Source: JAVBNJ01 sp031551625 (GTDB lineage: Bacteria > Bacteroidota > Bacteroidia > Bacteroidales > UBA932). From it: DNA of 9,137 bases. The notes below the pieces were generated by a model. It did no database searches, was not told the origin of the DNA, and saw only the letters and a program-made list of their open reading frames with translations. Both the position numbers and the translations under genes were made by a program. The stretch lies in NCBI GenBank assembly GCA_031551625.1, contig JAVBNJ010000003.1:1-9137 (forward strand), written 5' to 3'. The number at the start of each line of letters is the position of its first letter. Within the stretch, counting starts at the first letter, position 1. Positions 6,266 through 9,137 of this stretch are shown here, in pieces.

Positions 6266-6445
6266 CTATTACGCTCTTTATATACTGAATCACCGGTTTT
6301 ATTTTACAACTCTGAAACCTGATAAATTTCAATAATTGTAAGTGAAGTAAAACAAGGTACACGTATTATGCGTGAACTTTGCTTATTACTTACATGGGTT
6401 TTATCAGGACCTCAGGGTTGGTAAGTTGAAGTTCACGTTTCTTTT
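6266..6445 (+). ncRNA. Candidate structured RNA: small RNA or attenuator leader with two competing folds
   Basis: Fold 1 is a rod: 6307-6315 pairs with 6412-6420 (9 pairs, one G-U), 6318-6326 with 6400-6408 (9 perfect pairs, CCTGATAAA/TTTATCAGG), 6337-6343 with 6388-6394 (7 pairs) and 6345-6351 with 6378-6384 (7, one G-U), with an inner hairpin 6360-6364/6370-6374. Fold 2 pairs 6371-6379 with 6429-6437 (CGTGAACTT/AAGTTCACG, 9 perfect) and 6388-6393 with 6421-6426, and is followed by TTTCTTTT (6438-6445) like an intrinsic terminator. The folds exclude each other as nested structures. Either this is a ~180-base small RNA ending at 6445, or a leader that controls read-through into the 6626 gene. 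No known riboswitch class was recognised. Folding was done by hand. Confidence 0.5.
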
Positions 6446-6511
6446 AGATACTACAGCTTATTATTAAAAAGGCCAAGACAATAAAATTGAAGCAGGATAT
6501 TTTTATATCAA

Positions 6512-6577
6512 GTAGCAGAGGGAATCGGCAAACGTGTTTGTTTGTATGTGCTTAAAGGTGCCGATTCCTAAAGCTAC
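6512..6577 (+). promoter_or_regulatory. Stable stem-loop in the leader of the FISUMP gene
   Basis: GGAATCGGCA (6521-6530) is exactly complementary to TGCCGATTCC (6559-6568). An outer helix GTAGC (6512-6516)/GCTAC (6573-6577) closes it, with a 28-base apical loop. No T-run follows, so it is not a terminator. Possible roles are mRNA stabilisation, protein binding or RNA tertiary contact; none is shown. Confidence 0.55.
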
Positions 6578-6602
6578 AACATTAAAAACTAATAAATTAA
6601 AA

Positions 6603-6629
6603 ATGAAACTAAAAATTAAATTTGTATGA
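6603..6629 (+). CDS. Possible 8-codon leader ORF (MKLKIKFV) overlapping the FISUMP start
   Basis: ATG at 6603 opens eight codons ending in TGA at 6627-6629; that stop shares bases with the ATG at 6626-6628 (ATGA). Such overlaps allow re-initiation by the terminating ribosome. The region is A-rich with no Shine-Dalgarno site, which is usual in Bacteroidota, so initiation at 6603 cannot be judged from sequence. It may equally be a chance ORF. Confidence 0.3.
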   Translation: MKLKIKFV

Positions 6630-7795
6630 GAAAAATCTACTTAATTGCAGCTATGTTGCTAAGTGTAGCAGCAACTGCTCAACAACGCACGTTTACAAAA
6701 TCAGTAAGCGTAAACTACGCCACTCAGCAAGTTACACTCAATATTTCGTGGGCAGCGGGCAGCCGTGGGGCAAGTGGTGTCAGTATCTACAAATCTAAAG
6801 TGTGGGTGTTGGTCGACTACCAAGAAGTACGCAATGGTGTGCCATACGGCAGTTGGCAGCGTGCTACAATTGATTTAAGCAAGCTACCAGCTAACTGTAC
6901 TGCTGACGGAACTAACACTAAAGGCTTTTGGTACCAAGGGCAGGCGAGTGCTGTACAAAATGCAAACGTTACTGTAACGCTAACTAATGTACCTGCACAA
7001 TTTAAGTGGTGTGCTTTTGCGAGTGACAGAGAACCTGATATTACCGCCAGTGGCGGAGTTTACACATTCCACGGCACGCCACCTTTTACACTGATTGCTG
7101 CCAATGGTGTAACTAAACAAGTAGTTGTCGGAAGAACTTTAGCAGCAACAGCTTTAACAATTGCTCCAAAAATGGTAACGGATAAGACAGATTGTCCTGG
7201 TATGTTTTGCCCTTATACTGATAATGATTTATATATTGATGCCACTCATTCCTGTCGATTGCGAACAGGCGGTGCACAAAATTGGGAAGCATGGATACAA
7301 GATGTTCGCGATAATAAAATATATCGTATTGTTCAAATGCCTGATGGCAGGTGGTGGATGGCAGATAATTTAGACTATCGAGGTAGTAATTATTGCTGTT
7401 ATCAGAATGTTGCCGAAAATTGCAGTTTATATGGAGCGCTTTACACTTCGAATCCCAGTCCCACGAATGCCTGCCCGACTAATTGGGTAATACCAGACGT
7501 CAACATAATAAATAATCTGAAAACTAACATTGGTGCAACTGTCGCTAAAGATATTGCGTCAACAACCCGGGGTGGAAATGATAGATATGGATTCAATGCT
7601 GACGCTTCTCGTACTTGGCATACATCTGGAGGAGGTGGATATGTTGATTTTTGGGCTCAAGGTTATATAAATTACCTAGCCAGAGGAACTGATCGTGATT
7701 GGAGGATATATACAAGCAATTGGAGCATGCAGGAAGAGGCTATGACAGGCTCTTCCTCGTATTGGTACTATCTACCAGTCCGCTGTTTGCGATAG
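6626..7795 (+). CDS. Secreted protein with C-terminal FISUMP (Fibrobacter succinogenes major paralogous) domain
   Basis: A 389-residue protein. Residues 1-18 are a signal peptide (MRKIYLIAAML...ATA), supporting this start. Residues about 22-180 form a beta-rich region (VTLNISWAAGSRG, YKSKVWVLVDYQEV, FKWCAFASD, FHGTPPFTL) seen in other Bacteroidota surface proteins and without a known function. A cysteine-containing linker (C190, C195, C210) leads to the FISUMP domain, about 226-389: DNKIYRIVQMPDGRWWMADNLDY, then C257, C258 and C266, SLYGALYT, ACPTNWVIP, YGFNA and the family ending LPVRCLR. FISUMP proteins are abundant cell-surface or secreted proteins, and their ligands are mostly unknown. 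By hand count the N-terminal half is about 46% GC and the FISUMP half about 41%. It is preceded by an unusually long structured leader and is not obviously in an operon. Confidence 0.85.
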   Translation: MRKIYLIAAMLLSVAATAQQRTFTKSVSVNYATQQVTLNISWAAGSRGASGVSIYKSKVWVLVDYQEVRNGVPYGSWQRATIDLSKLPANCTADGTNTKGFWYQGQASAVQNANVTVTLTNVPAQFKWCAFASDREPDITASGGVYTFHGTPPFTLIAANGVTKQVVVGRTLAATALTIAPKMVTDKTDCPGMFCPYTDNDLYIDATHSCRLRTGGAQNWEAWIQDVRDNKIYRIVQMPDGRWWMADNLDYRGSNYCCYQNVAENCSLYGALYTSNPSPTNACPTNWVIPDVNIINNLKTNIGATVAKDIASTTRGGNDRYGFNADASRTWHTSGGGGYVDFWAQGYINYLARGTDRDWRIYTSNWSMQEEAMTGSSSYWYYLPVRCLR

Positions 7796-7843
7796 ATTGT
7801 AAGCGCGCAGATTTTGTCTTTGTAGCGATACAGCGAGAGCATA

Positions 7844-7875
7844 TTTGAAAATCCGAAAAAAAATCCGTAAATTTG
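7844..7875 (+). promoter_or_regulatory. Promoter of the tmRNA gene
   Basis: TTTG (7844-7847), 20 bases, then TAAATTTG (7868-7875). The predicted start near 7881 leaves about 22 bases of precursor to be removed before the mature 5' end at 7903. Confidence 0.65.
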
Positions 7876-7902
7876 TACATCCGAAAATTGTAGAAATAAA
7901 CT

Positions 7903-8303
7903 GGGGATGTTCTGGTTTTGACAGCAAATTGAATCGGAATGTAAGCATGCCGGGCGTTGTGTGAGTGGCCCGTAAATCCCAATGCACAAGCCGTAACTGG
8001 CGAAACAAATTATGCACTCGCTGCGTAGTCTGCCAAGCACACTACCTTAATCCGGCCGGCCTAGGCTGTCGGCCCGACGAGTATCCCGCCAAACTTTTCC
8101 GCTCTTTAATCGTTTGGCATACGGGGTATCATTCATTAAGAGATAGCGGCGTCGATGTTTCTAAGGCGTTGCGAAAATTTAGAAACTAAGAAACAGGTAG
8201 GTTGCTTTTGTCCGGCCTGTTTACGAAAACCAATCAAAAGATAAGCATGTAGAAAGCATTTGGATGGTTTGTTTGGACCCGAGTTCGACTCTCGGCATCT
8301 CCA
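7903..8303 (+). ncRNA. ssrA: tmRNA (transfer-messenger RNA)
   Basis: Rescues ribosomes stalled on broken mRNAs, acting with SmpB. The 5' end GGGGATG (7903-7909) pairs with CATCTCC (8296-8302) to form the alanyl-tRNA-like acceptor, with discriminator A at 8303. TTCTGGTTTTGACAGC (7910-7925) and the T-arm GAGTTCGACTC (8281-8291) are typical tmRNA ends. The reading frame at 7999-8028 encodes the tag GETNYALAA and a TAG stop, with GGC as the resume codon; this tag matches the Bacteroides type. A GC-rich pseudoknot segment (ggccggcctaggctgtcggcc) follows the tag. CCA is not encoded. Length is about 401 bases, normal for one-piece tmRNA. Minus-strand ORFs across it are not genes. Confidence 0.97.
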
Positions 8304-8600
8304 CTAAGTAATTTGCTATCAGTGTTTTAACGTTTTTAAGATTTGTGTTATCTTACAAAAGTAGTACTTTTTACTTTAAATGTGATACAATATTGATACA
8401 AATTGACGATTCTTAAAAGAGGTTGTCATTCTATAGTGATTTCACTACAATTCTGTAGCATGTTACGCATTGCTTCACCGGTTACGATTTTCGTTTCGTT
8501 GCCAACATCACAAGCTTATGCCTTTTATGATGTCAATAGAATATATTTTGCATACACTTGACATTTTTTTGATGCCCTTTAACCATTGTTTTAGAAGAAA
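8304..8600. other. Gene-free region between tmRNA and the HNH gene, with short repeats
   Basis: No credible gene was found. Items seen: a hairpin TAAGAT (8337-8342)/ATCTTA (8350-8355) that may serve as a weak tmRNA terminator; an interrupted palindrome AAAAGTA-G-TACTTTT (8357-8371); two direct copies of TGATACAA (8383-8390, 8394-8401), 11 bases apart; and a dyad TAGTGA-TT-TCACTA (8434-8447). Such clusters next to a tmRNA 3' end resemble integrase-binding regions of islands, but no integrase is present in the window. Confidence 0.45.
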
Positions 8601-9137
8601 TTATTGTTGTAAAACACCTAATTCGGTCAATATATCTTTTTTTATTTTACTAAAAGGTCTTTTACCAAATTCATCTTCACTAGAATGAACACCAAAAGCA
8701 ATCTTATAGACCTCTTCATGTGAAATTCCTATATTATATATCGAAGCAAGTTGTTTTAAATAAGTTTCAGAGAATCTATATCTTATATCAAACAAATCTT
8801 TCAATTCTTCTGTATGCCCATTGAAGATGCTTTCAAGCTTAAATACTTTAGCAGTTGCATCTATTTTTGTAGAAAGTGGACTACTCGTATTCGAAATAAT
8901 CTGAATTTCTAAATTTGATTTACACCCCAGTACAGACTCTACATCATAAGGTTTAAAAGAATATTTATAACATGACAAACAATCATCAATATATGGATGG
9001 ATATGCGTAGCTGGATCAAACTTTATTTGTCCCTTCAATGTACTATTACAGATAGAACAGCTTGGAATCAAATTATATATTGATAAACCTCGTAAAGGAT
9101 GCGTGTCTTTATGAAAAAAATGGTCAAACGCGGGCCT
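8601..9137 (-). CDS. HNH endonuclease family protein, N-terminus beyond window
   Basis: Reading in frame from the right edge gives 178 residues ending at the TAA at 8601; the true start lies outside. The first residues read RPAFDHFFHKDTHP, then YNLIPSCSICNSTLKG: the D5-H6 pair, N22, the zinc-type CxxC (C27, C30) and N31 form the pattern of HNH nucleases with the NLIPSCxxCN signature, followed by HIHPYIDD. The last ~125 residues show no recognised domain. An in-frame TTG at 9069-9071 falls inside the HNH motif and is not a real start. GC content by hand count is about 30%, far below the chromosomal genes here. Proteins of this shape occur in restriction and Septu-like defence pairs beside an ATPase; any partner would lie to the right, unseen. 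Confidence 0.75.
   Translation of the reverse strand, partial: RPAFDHFFHKDTHPLRGLSIYNLIPSCSICNSTLKGQIKFDPATHIHPYIDDCLSCYKYSFKPYDVESVLGCKSNLEIQIISNTSSPLSTKIDATAKVFKLESIFNGHTEELKDLFDIRYRFSETYLKQLASIYNIGISHEEVYKIAFGVHSSEDEFGKRPFSKIKKDILTELGVLQQ

Noticed and set aside
6318..6408. Invertible (phase-variable) promoter flanked by CCTGATAAA/TTTATCAGG
   Set aside because: The arms are short (9 bases), no convincing promoter lies between them, and the extra nested helices fit an RNA structure better than a recombination site.
6617..6624. TAAATTTG as a promoter immediately before the FISUMP gene
   Set aside because: It ends one base before the ATG, so a transcript would start inside the gene, and the 6230-6260 promoter is a much better match.
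6626..7795. FISUMP gene as the variable protein of a diversity-generating retroelement
   Set aside because: C-terminal ligand-binding domains of this kind can be such targets, but no template repeat of the 3' end and no reverse transcriptase are present in the window, and a tmRNA follows directly.
7740..8040. Three overlapping minus-strand ORFs of 80-90 residues
   Set aside because: They lie across the tmRNA 5' half and the end of the FISUMP gene and have no family features.
8601..9071. HNH gene starting at the TTG at 9071
   Set aside because: The frame stays open to the right edge and the residues before it (DHFFHKDTHP...YN) are essential parts of the HNH motif, so the real start is outside the window.

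Overview
The window looks like chromosomal DNA from a Bacteroidota bacterium, most likely order Bacteroidales. Three things point there. Upstream regions carry the Bacteroidota sigma-factor signature TTTG/TTG, about 19 bases, then TAnnTTTG (before the tRNAs, the tmRNA, the S41 peptidase and the 6626 gene). The tmRNA encodes the tag GETNYALAA, of the type known from Bacteroides. The protein families are also typical: an AAA/DUF4143 ATPase, a SPOR protein and a FISUMP-domain exported protein. Most genes are fairly GC-balanced, but the last ~540 bases drop to roughly 30% GC.

Layout. Positions 1-434 (-): N-terminal part of an exported S41/PDZ processing peptidase. Positions 636-1832 (-): AAA ATPase with a DUF4143-type tail, with a very AT-rich, palindrome-rich stretch (1833-2018) at its 5' side. 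Positions 2019-3743 and 3748-4692 (-): a two-gene unit, D-2-hydroxyacid dehydrogenase followed by the radical-SAM protein YgiQ. Positions 4795-5053 (-): two tRNA-Leu genes (GAG and CAG) with their own promoter and a terminator containing a dispersed-type palindrome. Positions 5175-6201 (+): a two-gene envelope operon, a LEA14-like lipoprotein and a SPOR-domain protein. Positions 6202-6625: a promoter and a long, highly structured leader or small RNA. Positions 6626-7795 (+): secreted FISUMP-domain protein. Positions 7903-8303 (+): ssrA tmRNA. Positions 8304-8600: gene-free DNA with short repeats. Positions 8601-9137 (-): AT-rich HNH endonuclease fragment running off the edge.

The core genes are mostly housekeeping: proteolysis, redox/radical SAM chemistry, translation and ribosome rescue, and envelope. 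The parts most worth a second look are (1) the 6262-6445 RNA, where an 18-pair rod and a 9-pair terminator-like helix compete for the same bases upstream of the FISUMP gene; (2) an 8-codon leader ORF whose stop overlaps that gene's start; (3) the tmRNA 3' end abutting AT-rich DNA with an HNH nuclease gene, as expected of a genomic-island junction; and (4) short intergenic-type repeats that have become coding sequence in ygiQ and in the SPOR protein signal peptide. All folding and base counting was done by eye.
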